64,000 bases of DNA from Roseibacterium elongatum DSM 19469 (GTDB taxonomy: Bacteria; Pseudomonadota; Alphaproteobacteria; Rhodobacterales; Rhodobacteraceae): contig NZ_CP004372.1 of NCBI RefSeq assembly GCF_000590925.1, positions 1,841,001 to 1,905,000 on the forward strand, read 5' to 3'. Position 1 is the first letter of the stretch; each line of letters opens with the position of its first letter. The notes under the pieces are model-generated. The model was not told the origin of the DNA. It did not search any database and worked only from the letters and a program-made list of their open reading frames with translations. The translations under genes and the position numbers were made by a program. This document shows, piece by piece, positions 1 through 9,112 of this stretch.

Positions 1-364
1 CATCCAGCAGGGTGGCGACCCACGCCGCCGTGTCGGCGCGATAGGCCGCAAGGCTGACATCGTTGCCATCGCCGTCGCTGTCGCCGATGCCGCGCTTGTC
101 GATCCGGGCCGTGGCGATGCCGCGCTCGGCCAGCGCCTCGGCCAGCATGCGGTAGCTGTGCGCGAAACTGCCCAACGGGTTGTTCCCGTCGCGATCCGTC
201 GGGCCCGATCCGGGCAGGATCAGCGCGGCGGCCTGCGCCACGCCCTGCGGGGTTTCGAGCGTTCCGGCCAGCCGGCCGGCGGGCCCTTCGGCCGCGATCT
301 CGCGGGTCTCGGCCGCAACGGGCGACGCCAAAAGGGCGATCAGGGTCAGGATCAAACGGACCAT
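1..364 (-). CDS. exported alpha/beta hydrolase, 3' end cut by window edge
   Basis: This gene runs off the start of the window. About 121 residues are visible from the ATG at 364. The N-terminus is a typical signal peptide (MVRLILTLIALLASPVAA, then AETRE), so the product is probably periplasmic. Next come LPGSGPTDRDGNNP and, later, RIDKRGIGDSDG. These are the oxyanion-side and strand-4 motifs of a secreted alpha/beta hydrolase (S33/dienelactone hydrolase-like) family. The catalytic serine lies outside the window. It starts 46 bases after the argF stop on the same strand, so it may be co-transcribed with argDF. The substrate is unknown. Confidence 0.7.
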   Translation of the reverse strand, partial: MVRLILTLIALLASPVAAETREIAAEGPAGRLAGTLETPQGVAQAAALILPGSGPTDRDGNNPLGSFAHSYRMLAEALAERGIATARIDKRGIGDSDGDGNDVSLAAYRADTAAWVATLLD

Positions 365-410
365 GGGTGCCCACGCGCTGCGTCGAGCCGGGCAGGACAG
401 GTCAGCGACC

Positions 411-1337
411 TCACAGGCCGAGGCACCACCGCATGACCGCCTTTTGCGCGTGCAGGCGGTTCTCGGCCTCGTCGAAAATCACCGATTGCGGGCCGTCCAT
501 CACCTCGTTCGTGACTTCCTCGCCGCGATGGGCGGGCAGGCAATGCATGAACAGCGCGTCGGGTTTCGCATGCGCCATCAACTGCGCATTCACCTGGTAG
601 GGGCGCAACTGGTTGTGGCGGCGCTCCTTGGCCGACTGGCTGTCATGCATGCTGACCCAGGTGTCGGTCACGACCAGATCGGCCCCCTCGACCGCGCGTG
701 CGGGGTCGCGGATGATCTCGACCTTCGACCCTTTGGCGCGCGCCTCCTCGATGAAGGTCATCTCGGGGTCCAGCGTTTCCGGGCCGGCAAAGGTCAGGTC
801 GAAGCCGAACTGCCCGGCGGCATGGGCGAAGCTGGCAAAGACGTTGTTGCCGTCCCCGCACCACGTGACCTTCTTGCCCGCGATGGGGCCGCGATGTTCC
901 TCGTAGGTCAGGATATCGGCCATGATCTGGCAGGGGTGGCTGCGATTGGTCAGGCCGTTGATGACGGGCACGCTGGCATGCTCGGCCAGTTCCAGCAGCA
1001 CGTCATCCTCGAAGGTGCGGATCATGATCAGATCCACGTAGCGCGACAGCACGCGGGCGGTGTCGGCGATCGTTTCGCCATGGCCAAGCTGCATCTCGCT
1101 GCCCGACAGGACCATGGTCTGCCCGCCCATCTGCCGCGTGCCGACGTCAAAGCTGACGCGCGTGCGGGTCGAGGGTTTCTCGAAAATCAGCGCCACCATG
1201 CGGTCCTTCAGGGGCTGGTCGTCATCGGGGGCGCCCTTGGGGCGACCGGCGCGGGCCTGCTTCATCGTGGCGGCCTGGTCGATCATGGCCCGCAGGTCGG
1301 CCGGGTCTGTCTTGTCGATATCGAGGAAATGGGTCAT
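411..1337 (-). CDS. argF: ornithine carbamoyltransferase
   Basis: This cytoplasmic enzyme (308 aa) makes citrulline from ornithine and carbamoyl phosphate in arginine synthesis. The carbamoyl-phosphate loop STRTR is at residues 56-60, HPCQ at 134-137, the ornithine-side loop DTWVSM at 225-230, and HCLPAHRG with the catalytic Cys at 265-272. The length is normal for the family. It lies 34 bases downstream of argD on the same strand, giving an argD-argF operon as commonly seen in Rhodobacterales. Confidence 0.97.
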   Translation of the reverse strand: MTHFLDIDKTDPADLRAMIDQAATMKQARAGRPKGAPDDDQPLKDRMVALIFEKPSTRTRVSFDVGTRQMGGQTMVLSGSEMQLGHGETIADTARVLSRYVDLIMIRTFEDDVLLELAEHASVPVINGLTNRSHPCQIMADILTYEEHRGPIAGKKVTWCGDGNNVFASFAHAAGQFGFDLTFAGPETLDPEMTFIEEARAKGSKVEIIRDPARAVEGADLVVTDTWVSMHDSQSAKERRHNQLRPYQVNAQLMAHAKPDALFMHCLPAHRGEEVTNEVMDGPQSVIFDEAENRLHAQKAVMRWCLGL

Positions 1338-1371
1338 CGGAACGGTCTTTTCATCTATTGGGGGCGAGGGG

Positions 1372-2562
1372 TCAGGCGGGCGCGCCCTGTCGTTCGAGCG
1401 CCGAGGCCGCGGCGTCCAGCCGCGCGACGCCCTCGGCGATCTCGTCCTCGGAAATGGTCAGCGCGGGCAACACGCGGATGACGTTGTCGCCGCCCGGCAC
1501 GGTCAGAACCTCGGCCTCGTAGCCGGCTTGAACCATGTCGGTATTCGTGACCTTGCACTTCACCCCGATCATCAGGCCCGCGCCGCGCACCTCGTCGAAA
1601 ACCTCGGGATGGGCCGCGACCAGCCCCTCCAGCTTCTGGCGCAAGAGCCCCGCCTTGCGGTTCACCTCGTCGAGAAACCCCTCGCGGGTGACCTCGTCCA
1701 TCACCGCCGCGCCCACGGCGCATCCCAGCGGGTTGCCCCCATAGGTCGAGCCATGCGTGCCCGCCGTCATGCCCTTGGCGGCGCCCTCGGTGGCCAGCAG
1801 CGCGCCCAGCGGATAGCCGCCGCCGATCCCCTTGGCCACCAGCATGATGTCCGGCGCGATCCCGGCCCATTCATGGGCGAAAAGGCGACCGGTGCGGCCC
1901 ATGCCGCACTGGATCTCGTCGAGGATCAAGAGCAGCCCGTGTTCGTCGCACAGATCGCGCAGCCCTTTCAGACATTGATCGGGCAGCGGGCGGATGCCGC
2001 TTTCGCCCTGGACGGGCTCGACCATGATGGCGCCGACATGGGGCTGGGCGGCGGCCGCGCGCAGGGCGTCATGATCGCCGAAGGGCAGATGCTCGAACCC
2101 CTCAAGCAGCGGACCGAACCCCTTGGTCAGCTTTTCCGACCCGGCCGCCGAGATCGCGGCCATCGACCGGCCGTGAAAGGCCCCGTCGAAGGTCAGGATG
2201 GTCGACCGCTCGGGCTGACCGCTTTCGTGCCAGTATTTGCGGGCCATCTTGATGGCCAGTTCCGCCGCCTCGGTCCCCGAATTGCAAAAGAACACCGTGT
2301 CGGCGAATGTATGCTCGACCAGCCGCTCGGCCAGCGCCACCTGCTCGGGCACGGTGTAAAGGTTCGAGGTATGCCACAGCTTGTCGGCCTGCGCCTTGAG
2401 CGCGTCCACGAGCGCCGGGTGACCATGACCCAGCGCCATCACCGCGATGCCGGACCCGAAATCCAGGAAACGTCGTCCGTCGGCCTCGATCATCCAAGAC
2501 CCCTCGCCCTTGACGAAGGAAAGCGGCGCGCGCGCATAGCTTGGCAGAACCGGCGAGATCAT
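1372..2562 (-). CDS. argD: acetylornithine aminotransferase
   Basis: This PLP-dependent class III aminotransferase (396 aa) converts N-acetylglutamate semialdehyde to N-acetylornithine, and the family often also acts in lysine synthesis. NSGTEA is at residues 94-99, the cofactor Asp in DEIQ at 215-218, and the Schiff-base lysine is K244 in [10 protein letters not shown] chose the ATG at 2562 because AGGAGA sits 7 bases before it. An in-frame ATG eight codons upstream (2586) has no such site. It is the first gene of the argDF unit. Confidence 0.96.
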   Translation of the reverse strand: MISPVLPSYARAPLSFVKGEGSWMIEADGRRFLDFGSGIAVMALGHGHPALVDALKAQADKLWHTSNLYTVPEQVALAERLVEHTFADTVFFCNSGTEAAELAIKMARKYWHESGQPERSTILTFDGAFHGRSMAAISAAGSEKLTKGFGPLLEGFEHLPFGDHDALRAAAAQPHVGAIMVEPVQGESGIRPLPDQCLKGLRDLCDEHGLLLILDEIQCGMGRTGRLFAHEWAGIAPDIMLVAKGIGGGYPLGALLATEGAAKGMTAGTHGSTYGGNPLGCAVGAAVMDEVTREGFLDEVNRKAGLLRQKLEGLVAAHPEVFDEVRGAGLMIGVKCKVTNTDMVQAGYEAEVLTVPGGDNVIRVLPALTISEDEIAEGVARLDAAASALERQGAPA

Positions 2563-2685
2563 CTTCTGTCTCCTGGGGTTGACCATGTGAAGGCCCCGGC
2601 TTGCCCGAGGCCTGTCGCGAAGTCAATTCAGAGACGGTGATGGGGTCAAGTGCCGCGCCTGATGAAGACACCGCCCACGGACATG

Positions 2686-2742
2686 CCCCTTCATCTTGGC
2701 GGAAAAACTCCGGGGGTGCGGGGGCAGAGCCCCCGCGCGGGT
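2686..2742 (-). repeat. dispersed 3'-end repeat, copy 1 (hairpin plus conserved tail)
   Basis: Read on the minus strand, this is an 8-bp perfect hairpin (GCGGGGGC/GCCCCCGC, loop of 3; 2718-2725 with 2729-2736) followed by GGAGTTTTT and then CGCCAAGATGAAGGGG. The tail nearly matches that of the copy at 52300-52412. It lies just after the metF stop in the same orientation, so it may end metF transcription. Confidence 0.65.
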
Positions 2743-2787
2743 CGACGCGCTGAAAGCGCGGCGAAATCCGTCAGGAAAACCGTTCTT

Positions 2788-3654
2788 TCACGCGACTTCG
2801 GACAGGTCCACCGGTTGCGTCACGCCAAGCGCGGCGCAAACATCGCGCGTCAGGTCCGGCGTGTTGAGCGTGTAGAAATGCAGGTCCTCGACACCGCCTT
2901 CCATCAGCGTGCTGCACAGCTCGGCGCACAGGCTGGTCGACAGCAGCGTCTCGCGCCCGTCGCGAATGGCCTTGTCATAAGCCTCGTCCACCCAGGCCGG
3001 GATCACCGCGCCCGTGGCCTCGGCAAAGCGGCGCACGCGGGTCCAGTTGTTCACGGGCAGGATGCCTGGGATGATCCTGGCCGTGATGCCCGCATCGGCA
3101 CAGGCATCGCGAAAGCGGAAATAGGCGTCCGCCTCGAAGAAGAACTGCGTGATCGCCTCGTGCGCACCGGCGTCGATCTTGCGCTTGAGGTAGTCGACAC
3201 AGGCCTGCAGGCCCTCCGCCTCGGGGTGGGGGTCGGGATAGGCGCCGACGCGCAGGGTGAACTTGCCGGTGTCTGCCAGGGCCTCGATCAACTCGATGGA
3301 ACTGGCGAACCCGTCGGGATGGGGCGTGAACGTGCCCTGGCCCTGAGGCGGGTCGCCGCGCAGGGCCACGATCTGCGTCACGCCGGCCTGGGCGTAGCTT
3401 TCGGCGATCTCCAGCGTCTCGGCGCGGGTCGCGTCCACGCAGGTCAGATGCGCGGCCACCGGCACGCCGTAATGCTTGTGGATCGTCTTGACCGCATCAT
3501 GGGTCAGCGCGCGCGTGGTCCCGCCGGCGCCATAGGTGACCGATACGAATTCCGGGGCCAGCGGGGCCAGGACGCCGAGTGTCTCCCACAAGCGGAACGA
3601 CGCCTCCAGCGATTTGGGCGGGAAAAACTCGAACGAGACGCGAGGCGGGGTCAT
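2788..3654 (-). CDS. metF: methylenetetrahydrofolate reductase
   Basis: This FAD enzyme (288 aa) reduces 5,10-methylene-THF to 5-methyl-THF, the methyl donor for methionine synthesis. Family motifs are FEFFPPK (residues 8-14), VSVTYGAGG (37-45) and LRGDPP (98-103). The ATG at 3654 matches the normal N-terminus. The frame stays open upstream only as a shadow of the divergent regulator. It is transcribed away from a LysR gene whose product is MetR-like, so methionine-responsive control from the shared spacer is likely. Confidence 0.93.
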   Translation of the reverse strand: MTPPRVSFEFFPPKSLEASFRLWETLGVLAPLAPEFVSVTYGAGGTTRALTHDAVKTIHKHYGVPVAAHLTCVDATRAETLEIAESYAQAGVTQIVALRGDPPQGQGTFTPHPDGFASSIELIEALADTGKFTLRVGAYPDPHPEAEGLQACVDYLKRKIDAGAHEAITQFFFEADAYFRFRDACADAGITARIIPGILPVNNWTRVRRFAEATGAVIPAWVDEAYDKAIRDGRETLLSTSLCAELCSTLMEGGVEDLHFYTLNTPDLTRDVCAALGVTQPVDLSEVA

Positions 3655-3747
3655 GGCGATCGGGATCCTTGATTTCTCGTCCAGCTTTGTCGCATATGCG
3701 GATGGTTGCGACAAATTCATAAAACTCATCATCAACATGAGCCGCAT
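3655..3747. promoter_or_regulatory. metF-metR divergent control region
   Basis: This 93-base spacer between the divergent genes is lower in GC than its surroundings. It holds an inverted pair CTCAT-N7-ATGAG (3725-3741). It also holds CGCATATGCGG (3691-3701), whose half CCGCATATG recurs at 3742-3750 across the metR start. These are plausible LysR-type sites, but no match to a proven MetR motif can be claimed. Confidence 0.4.
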
Positions 3748-4653
3748 ATGCATCTCGAGTTCCGACATCTTCGCACGATCAAGGCCATCCATGAAGAAGG
3801 CGGATTGGCGCGGGCGGCCGAGCGTCTGCACATCACGCAATCCGCGCTCAGCCACCAGATCAAGGGGCTGGAGGATCAGGCCGGACTCGAGTTGTTCGTC
3901 CGCCGCTCGAAACCGATGCGGTTGTCGCCCGCCGGACTGAAGCTCTTGCGCCTGGCCGAGGACGTCCTGCCACGCATTGCAGCCGTCCAGGAGGAATTCG
4001 AAGGTCTGCGCTCGGGCAAGACCGGGCGGCTGCATATCGCGATCGAATGCCATGCCTGTTTCGACTGGCTGCTGCCGGTTCTCGAGGCGTTTCGCCTCGC
4101 CTGGGGCGATGTCGATGTCGATATCCGCCCCGGCCTGCAATTCGAGGCGCTGCCCGCCCTGTTGCGCGAAGAGGTCGATCTGGTGATCTCGGCCGATCCC
4201 GAGGATCTGCCCGGCGTCGATTTCACCCCGCTGTTCGATTACGAGCCCGTTTTCGTCTGCGCCCGGGATCATCCGCTTGCGAAAAAGGACTACATCTCCG
4301 CCGAGGATTTCGAGGATCAGACGCTGATCACCTACCCGATGGAGCGTGCGCGCCTCGACGTGTTCAGCGCGCTGTTGTTTCCGGCGGGGGTCGAACCACG
4401 CAGCATCCGGCAGGTCGAACTTTCGGCCGTGATGATGCTGCTTGTGGCCTCGGGGCGGGGTGTGGCGGTTTTGCCCGACTGGGTCGTGCGCGACCCGCGC
4501 ACGCCAGAGTCGATCGTGACGCGCCCGCTGACCGAGGCCGGGTTGACCCGGCGCATGTATGGCGCGACACGGGCCGACGACACCTCGAAACCGTTCATGG
4601 CGCATGTGCTGCGCCTGTGCCGCACCATACCGCCCAAGTTGCAACGCGCATGA
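3748..4653 (+). CDS. metR: LysR-family regulator, MetR-like
   Basis: This transcription factor (301 aa) has an N-terminal winged helix (FRHLRTIKAIHEEGGLARAAERLHITQSALSHQIKGLE, about residues 4-41) and a C-terminal effector domain. The substrate-domain wording (FDYEPVFVCARDHPL and VASGRGVAVLPDW) is like MetR, the homocysteine-responsive activator of met genes. Its divergent position to metF supports this. I use the ATG at 3748, since an ATG at 3706 would add 14 unlikely residues. Its TGA overlaps the next gene's ATG. Confidence 0.82.
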   Translation: MHLEFRHLRTIKAIHEEGGLARAAERLHITQSALSHQIKGLEDQAGLELFVRRSKPMRLSPAGLKLLRLAEDVLPRIAAVQEEFEGLRSGKTGRLHIAIECHACFDWLLPVLEAFRLAWGDVDVDIRPGLQFEALPALLREEVDLVISADPEDLPGVDFTPLFDYEPVFVCARDHPLAKKDYISAEDFEDQTLITYPMERARLDVFSALLFPAGVEPRSIRQVELSAVMMLLVASGRGVAVLPDWVVRDPRTPESIVTRPLTEAGLTRRMYGATRADDTSKPFMAHVLRLCRTIPPKLQRA

Positions 4654-5429
4654 CCGGCGCGCGGCACCCCTTTCTCGACCATCCGACGCCCACCGCGGTG
4701 GCCCACCGCGGCGGCGCGCGCGAGGCCGAGGAAAACACGATGGAGGCCTTCGCCCGCGCGGTCGATCTTGGGTTCACCCATATCGAGACCGACGTGCACG
4801 CCACCCGCGACGGGGTCGCCGTGATCCATCACGACCCGAGTTTCGCGCGGATGACCGGCGAGACGGCGCGCATCGCCGATCTGGACTGGTCCGACATCGC
4901 CCGCATCCGCACCCATGGCGGCGCCGCGATCCCGCGGGCGGAGGAGGTTCTGGCCTCATTTCCCGATCTGCATGTCACCTTCGAGTTGAAATGCGACCGC
5001 GTCGCCGCGCCGCTGGCCGAGGTGATCCGCCGGGCCGACGCGCTGGCGCGGGTCTGTGTGGGGTCCTTCGCGGTCAAGCGGACGGCGGCGATCCGCGCGA
5101 TGCTGGGGCCTGGCCTGTGCTGGTCGCCCGGACAGGCGGGTGTTCTGGCGCTGTGGCTGGCGGGTCAGGGTCTCCCGATGCGCCGGCCCGGCTTTGCCGT
5201 GGCGCAGGTGCCGCCGGTGTTCCGGGGCATTCCGGTGGTGACGCCGGGGGTCCTGCGCGCGGCGACCGCGCGGGGGATCGACATCCAGGTCTGGACGGTC
5301 GACGACCCGGTCGAGATGGCGCGGCTGCTGGATCTGGGCGTCCACGCCATCATGACCGATCGCCCCACCGTCTTGCGCGATGTGCTGGACCGCCGGGGGC
5401 AATGGACGGGCCGGGCGGGCACGCGCTGA
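4650..5429 (+). CDS. glycerophosphodiester phosphodiesterase family protein
   Basis: This GDPD-family TIM-barrel enzyme (259 aa) would hydrolyse glycerophosphodiesters to glycerol-3-phosphate and an alcohol. Near the start is AHRGGAREAEENTMEAF, with the catalytic His and metal-binding Glu. It is followed by ETDVHATRDGVAVIHHD with the second catalytic His, FELK, and a C-terminal VWTVDDP. No signal peptide is seen, so it is probably cytoplasmic. The ATG overlaps the metR stop (ATGA), which implies translational coupling, though a functional link to methionine is not evident. Confidence 0.88.
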   Translation: MTGARHPFLDHPTPTAVAHRGGAREAEENTMEAFARAVDLGFTHIETDVHATRDGVAVIHHDPSFARMTGETARIADLDWSDIARIRTHGGAAIPRAEEVLASFPDLHVTFELKCDRVAAPLAEVIRRADALARVCVGSFAVKRTAAIRAMLGPGLCWSPGQAGVLALWLAGQGLPMRRPGFAVAQVPPVFRGIPVVTPGVLRAATARGIDIQVWTVDDPVEMARLLDLGVHAIMTDRPTVLRDVLDRRGQWTGRAGTR

Positions 5430-5499
5430 CGGGTTCGGCGCATCGCGTCTGCCGGGCCCGCTTTGCCCGGATCGCGCGCGCCTCGATCAGGACGGACCC

Positions 5500-5528
5500 T
5501 TGGCAAGCCCTGCGCGCTCGGCTATGGC
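5500..5528 (+). promoter_or_regulatory. probable suhB promoter
   Basis: TTGGCA (5500-5505), a 17-base spacer and TATGGC (5523-5528) form a sigma-70-like pair 30 bases before the suhB start. Confidence 0.45.
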
Positions 5529-5557
5529 GCGCGGGCAGTTTGCGAAGGATCGAGACG

Positions 5558-6355
5558 ATGCAAGGCTCCGCCAATCTCAATGTGATGATCAAGACCGCGC
5601 GCAAGGCCGCGCGCAGCCTCGTCAAGGACTTCCGCGAGGTCGAGAACCTGCAGGTCTCCTCCAAGGGTCCCGGCGATTTCGTCAGCCGCGCCGATCGCGC
5701 CGCCGAAGAGATCATCCGCAGCGAGTTGATGGAGGCCCGCCCAAATTACGGCTTCCTCGGCGAGGAAGGTACCGAGATCGAAGGCAAGGATCCGACGCGG
5801 CGCTGGATCGTCGATCCGCTGGACGGCACTACGAACTTTCTGCACGGCATGCCGCATTGGGCGGTGTCCATCGCCCTGGAACACAAGGGCGAGATCGTCG
5901 CGGGCGTCGTTTATGATCCGGCCAAGGACGAGATGTTCTATGCCGAGAAAGGGGCCGGTGCCTGGCTGAATGACAGCCAGCGTTTGCGTGTCTCGGGCCG
6001 CAACCGATTGATCGAGTCGGTCTTTGCCACGGGTGTGCCCTTTGGCGGCGGCAAGTATCTGCCCGCCACCTTGCAGGATCTCGCGCGGTTGATGCCGACC
6101 TGCGCAGGCGTGCGGCGCTGGGGCTCGGCCGCGCTGGATCTCGCCTATGTCGCGGCGGGCCGCTATGACGGCTATTGGGAACGCGGCCTGGACGCCTGGG
6201 ATGTCGCCGCGGGGATCTTGCTGGTCAAGGAAGCGGGCGGCCTGGTCCAACCGATCCGCGAGGGGCAGGACGTGCTGACCGATGGCCATGTCCTGGCCGC
6301 CTCGGAACCGATTTTCGACAGTTTTTCCAAGATTATCCGCGATCGCGGCGACTGA
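5558..6355 (+). CDS. suhB: inositol monophosphatase family protein
   Basis: This Mg-dependent phosphatase (265 aa) is of the SuhB/inositol-1-monophosphatase family. Metal ligands are visible in GEE (residues 68-70), DPLDGTT (86-92) and the distal WDVAAG. SuhB-type proteins dephosphorylate inositol phosphates and in some bacteria also bind ribosomal antitermination complexes. Which role applies here cannot be read from the sequence. The ATG at 5558 has GAAGGA upstream. A promoter-like pair lies just before it. Confidence 0.9.
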   Translation: MQGSANLNVMIKTARKAARSLVKDFREVENLQVSSKGPGDFVSRADRAAEEIIRSELMEARPNYGFLGEEGTEIEGKDPTRRWIVDPLDGTTNFLHGMPHWAVSIALEHKGEIVAGVVYDPAKDEMFYAEKGAGAWLNDSQRLRVSGRNRLIESVFATGVPFGGGKYLPATLQDLARLMPTCAGVRRWGSAALDLAYVAAGRYDGYWERGLDAWDVAAGILLVKEAGGLVQPIREGQDVLTDGHVLAASEPIFDSFSKIIRDRGD

Positions 6356-6432
6356 CCCCTGCCGGCCGGGGCGCCCCCCCGTTCGAGCACTTGGGCCACA
6401 GAAACGACCGAATCGGCCGGTATTGGGCCCGC

Positions 6433-6699
6433 ATGGATCGTGTGGTTGACCATTGCAGGGGGTTTCTGCGCTGCGACAGCGGCGCCGTTGCGGTCGATTG
6501 GGTGGTGATGACCGCCGCGAGCGTGGCGCTGGGGCTGGCCGTGATCTCGGAGGTGTCGGCCGGGGTCGAGGACCTTGCCACGCGGATTTCCGAGCGATTG
6601 GGCGACATCCCCCTGCGCGCGCGGTTCGAGGACTGGGATGCGTTTCGCGCCGAACAGGCCGCACAGGCCGCCGGCGACGGGGTGGGCGAAGGCGGCTAG
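6433..6699 (+). CDS. small Flp-pilin-like single-span protein
   Basis: This predicted protein (88 aa) contains CDSGAVAVDWVVMTAASVALGLAVISEVS at residues 14-42. That resembles the ESGA-V-E/D-hydrophobic signature of Flp/type IV pilin-like proteins, including the acidic residue near the +5 position. A short polar, Ala/Glu-rich tail follows. No pilus assembly genes are nearby. It ends 4 bases inside the convergent pcs gene. The role is unknown and it could be an isolated pilin-like membrane peptide. Confidence 0.6.
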   Translation: MDRVVDHCRGFLRCDSGAVAVDWVVMTAASVALGLAVISEVSAGVEDLATRISERLGDIPLRARFEDWDAFRAEQAAQAAGDGVGEGG

Positions 6700-7421
6700 C
6701 GCCGTTGCGGGACCACCTGCTGCACGATCCCGGCCAACAGCAGATAGACCGAGGTGATTGCCACCGTCATTGTCAGCGCCGGATTCGAGGCAAAGCCGAT
6801 CCAGGCCGCCCAGGCGATGCCCCCCGTCCAGACCAGCGCCACCGGCAGCGACAGCCAGCGCCACCGATCCGTCCGTACCGGGTGGATGAATTTCAGCGGC
6901 AGGAACATCGCCACGCTCAGCAAAACGACCAGCCCCGCCGTGACCCACCAGGGCGGCGTGACCACCAGCAGGGCCAGAACCACCATGTTCCAGCAGCCGG
7001 GGAAGCCCGCGAAACTGTTGTCCGCCGTTTTCATGCGCGTGTCCGAGAAATACAGGACGCTGGCCACCGGAATGGTCAGAACCGCGATCCAGCCCGCCCA
7101 TCCCGGCAAGAGGCCCGAGGCATAAAGCGCGTAGGCCGGAATGACGACATAGGTCAGGAAGTCGATGATAAGATCCATCAACACGCCGTCGATTTCGGCG
7201 AAATTGCGCTTGACGTCGACGCTGCGCGCCAGGGGCCCGTCGATGCCGTCCACGACAAAGGCCACGGCCAGCCAGATGGCCATCATCGCCCAATCGCGCT
7301 CGAACGCCTCGTGAAGGGCCAGCATGGCGAGGGCCGCGCCAAGGGCCGTGAAGAGGTGAACGGACAGAGCCTGCAAGCGTGGTGTCATGGGCTGTCGTGA
7401 TGCCCGCTTGGCGCGGCACAT
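6696..7421 (-). CDS. pcs: phosphatidylcholine synthase
   Basis: This integral membrane CDP-alcohol phosphotransferase joins choline directly to CDP-diacylglycerol. The family motif is seen as DGIDGPLAR followed after a gap by GVLMDLIID, giving DxxDGxxAR...GxxxDxxxD. The context IIDFLTYVVIPAYALY matches the Pcs branch. Several hydrophobic spans follow. I chose the ATG at 7421 (241 aa) because CACAGGA precedes it. The ATG at 7388 (230 aa) lacks a ribosome site but is possible. It is the last gene of the DUF484-xerC-pcs run. Confidence 0.85.
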   Translation of the reverse strand: MCRAKRASRQPMTPRLQALSVHLFTALGAALAMLALHEAFERDWAMMAIWLAVAFVVDGIDGPLARSVDVKRNFAEIDGVLMDLIIDFLTYVVIPAYALYASGLLPGWAGWIAVLTIPVASVLYFSDTRMKTADNSFAGFPGCWNMVVLALLVVTPPWWVTAGLVVLLSVAMFLPLKFIHPVRTDRWRWLSLPVALVWTGGIAWAAWIGFASNPALTMTVAITSVYLLLAGIVQQVVPQRR

Positions 7422-7440
7422 GCAACCGTCCTGTGACAGG

Positions 7441-8376
7441 TCACGGGCGCTTGCGGGCCGATGGGTGGGCCGCGGCATAGACCTCGAGCAGGCGGGTGCT
7501 GTCCACCGCGGTGTAGGCCTGTGTCGTCGAAAGCGATGCATGGCCCAGCAAATCCTGGATCGCGCGCAGGTCGCCCCCGGCATTCAGCAGATGGGTGGCG
7601 AAGCTGTGGCGCATCGCATGCGGCGTCGCACTTGCCGGCAACCCCAGTTGCAGGCGTGCCTTCTCCATCACGCGGGCCACGGCCCGCGGGCCGAGGGCGC
7701 CGCCGCGAATGCCGCGAAACAGCGGCGTCCCCGGCGACAGATCATGCGGGCACAGCGCCGCGTAGCGGTCGACGGCGGCCCGCGCCGCCGGCAGGACGGG
7801 CAAATCCCGGTCCTTGCCGCCCTTGCCACGAATGCGCAGCGCCTCGGGCAGGGGGATGAGGCCGCCGTCCAATCCCAGGGCCTCGGAAACCCGCAGGCCA
7901 CATCCGTAAAGCAGGGTCACCACCGCAACATCGCGGGCCGAGACCCAGTCGCGCGCGTCCTGTTCGCCAACGCTAGCGATCATGTCGCTGGCGCCCTCCT
8001 CGGTCAGGGGGCGGGGCAGGCGGCGCTGGTGTTTCGGCGCGCGCATGGACAAGATCGCCGAGGCGTCGAACCCGTCCCGCTCCGCCCACCATTTGTAGAA
8101 GCCCTTCACCGCGGACAGGCGCCGGGCCAATGATCTGGCGCCCACACCGCGCGCGCGCTGTCCCGCCATCCACGCCCGCATCTCGCGCGGGCCAAGCCGA
8201 CGCAGGGCGGCGGGCGTCGCGTTCCCGCCGAGATGCTCGGCCTGAAAAACCAGAAACCCGCCGACATCCGCGCCATAGGCGGCCACCGTCGCCCCGGACG
8301 CGCCCTTGATCGCGCGTTCATGGGTCAACCAGCCCTCAAGCAGGTCGCGCAGAACGGGGGAAAGCGCAAGGCTCAT
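7441..8376 (-). CDS. xerC: site-specific tyrosine recombinase
   Basis: This XerC-type recombinase (311 aa) resolves chromosome dimers at dif with XerD. The N-terminal SAM-like domain is followed by the catalytic domain with R162 (GLRVSEAL), a Lys in GKGGKDR (about 184-190), H253 and R256 (HAMRHSF), H279 (GHASLSTTQAYT) and nucleophile Y288. Its position next to DUF484 copies the xerC-DUF484 pairing of other proteobacteria. That supports a chromosomal role rather than an integrase of a mobile element. It starts 5 bases after the DUF484 gene ends. Confidence 0.93.
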   Translation of the reverse strand: MSLALSPVLRDLLEGWLTHERAIKGASGATVAAYGADVGGFLVFQAEHLGGNATPAALRRLGPREMRAWMAGQRARGVGARSLARRLSAVKGFYKWWAERDGFDASAILSMRAPKHQRRLPRPLTEEGASDMIASVGEQDARDWVSARDVAVVTLLYGCGLRVSEALGLDGGLIPLPEALRIRGKGGKDRDLPVLPAARAAVDRYAALCPHDLSPGTPLFRGIRGGALGPRAVARVMEKARLQLGLPASATPHAMRHSFATHLLNAGGDLRAIQDLLGHASLSTTQAYTAVDSTRLLEVYAAAHPSARKRP

Positions 8377-8380
8377 CGCC

Positions 8381-9112
8381 TCAGTCCAGCCATCCCCGCA
8401 TCAGGCGTTCGAACACCCCGGTGAAGAAGGTCAGCAGATCGGTGCCCTGGCTGGGGCGGAACTGGTGCGGGTCCTCGGCCCCCATGACCAGCAGCCCGGG
8501 CAGCCGCCCCGGCCCCAGATCCAGCAGCAAAAGCGCCTCGGACTTGATCCATGTGGCGGCTTCCTCGCCAAAGATCCGCTGACACCCCGTGCCCACCTGG
8601 CGCAATGTCACCTGTTTGTGGGGAATGTCGCGCCCGCCGGTGACATAGCTTTCGACGAAACCGGGGGCGACGACCGTCAGCACATCCTCGAGCTTCTGCA
8701 CGCGCGGGGCCTCGGTTTCGGTCGCTTCGGCGGATTCGAGCACCAGCCGCATGCGATCGACCCGCAGGATCCCGGCCACATCCGTCCCGAGCGCCTTGAG
8801 GAACTCGGTGAAATCCCGCTGATCCATGAGGCTGAGGATGGCGCGATGCACCTGGTTGGTGCCGGCCAGGTTTTCATAAGCCGCCGCGATGACCGAGCGG
8901 TGCGTATCCTCGAGCCGGTCGAGCCGGTTCTGCAGCCGCTCCATCGCGATGCCGCGCATGTCCACGATATTGCCGCCCATCTGGCGGTCATTGGCCGAGA
9001 TCAGCGCCCGCATCAGGTCGCGGTCCTCGAGGATCAACTCGGGGTCCGAGATCACACGTTCGCGCCAATCGTCAAAATATCCGGGCTGCGCCCCGGCCTG
9101 TTCGCTGCTCAC
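8381..9112 (-). CDS. DUF484 family protein
   Basis: This protein (243 aa) has an N-terminal helical segment (DRQMGGNIVDMRGIAMERLQNRLDRLEDTHRSV region) and a C-terminal GAF-like domain (VMGAEDPHQFRPSQGTDLLTFFTGVFERLM). The domain order and wording are those of DUF484. The family is conserved beside xerC, and its biochemical function is not established. It is the first gene of the minus-strand run leading to xerC and pcs. Confidence 0.85.
   Translation of the reverse strand: MSSEQAGAQPGYFDDWRERVISDPELILEDRDLMRALISANDRQMGGNIVDMRGIAMERLQNRLDRLEDTHRSVIAAAYENLAGTNQVHRAILSLMDQRDFTEFLKALGTDVAGILRVDRMRLVLESAEATETEAPRVQKLEDVLTVVAPGFVESYVTGGRDIPHKQVTLRQVGTGCQRIFGEEAATWIKSEALLLLDLGPGRLPGLLVMGAEDPHQFRPSQGTDLLTFFTGVFERLMRGWLD

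Noticed and set aside
7441..8376. Phage or integron integrase
   Set aside because: The tyrosine recombinase sits beside DUF484 in the standard chromosomal xerC arrangement, with no attachment site, phage gene or compositional change.
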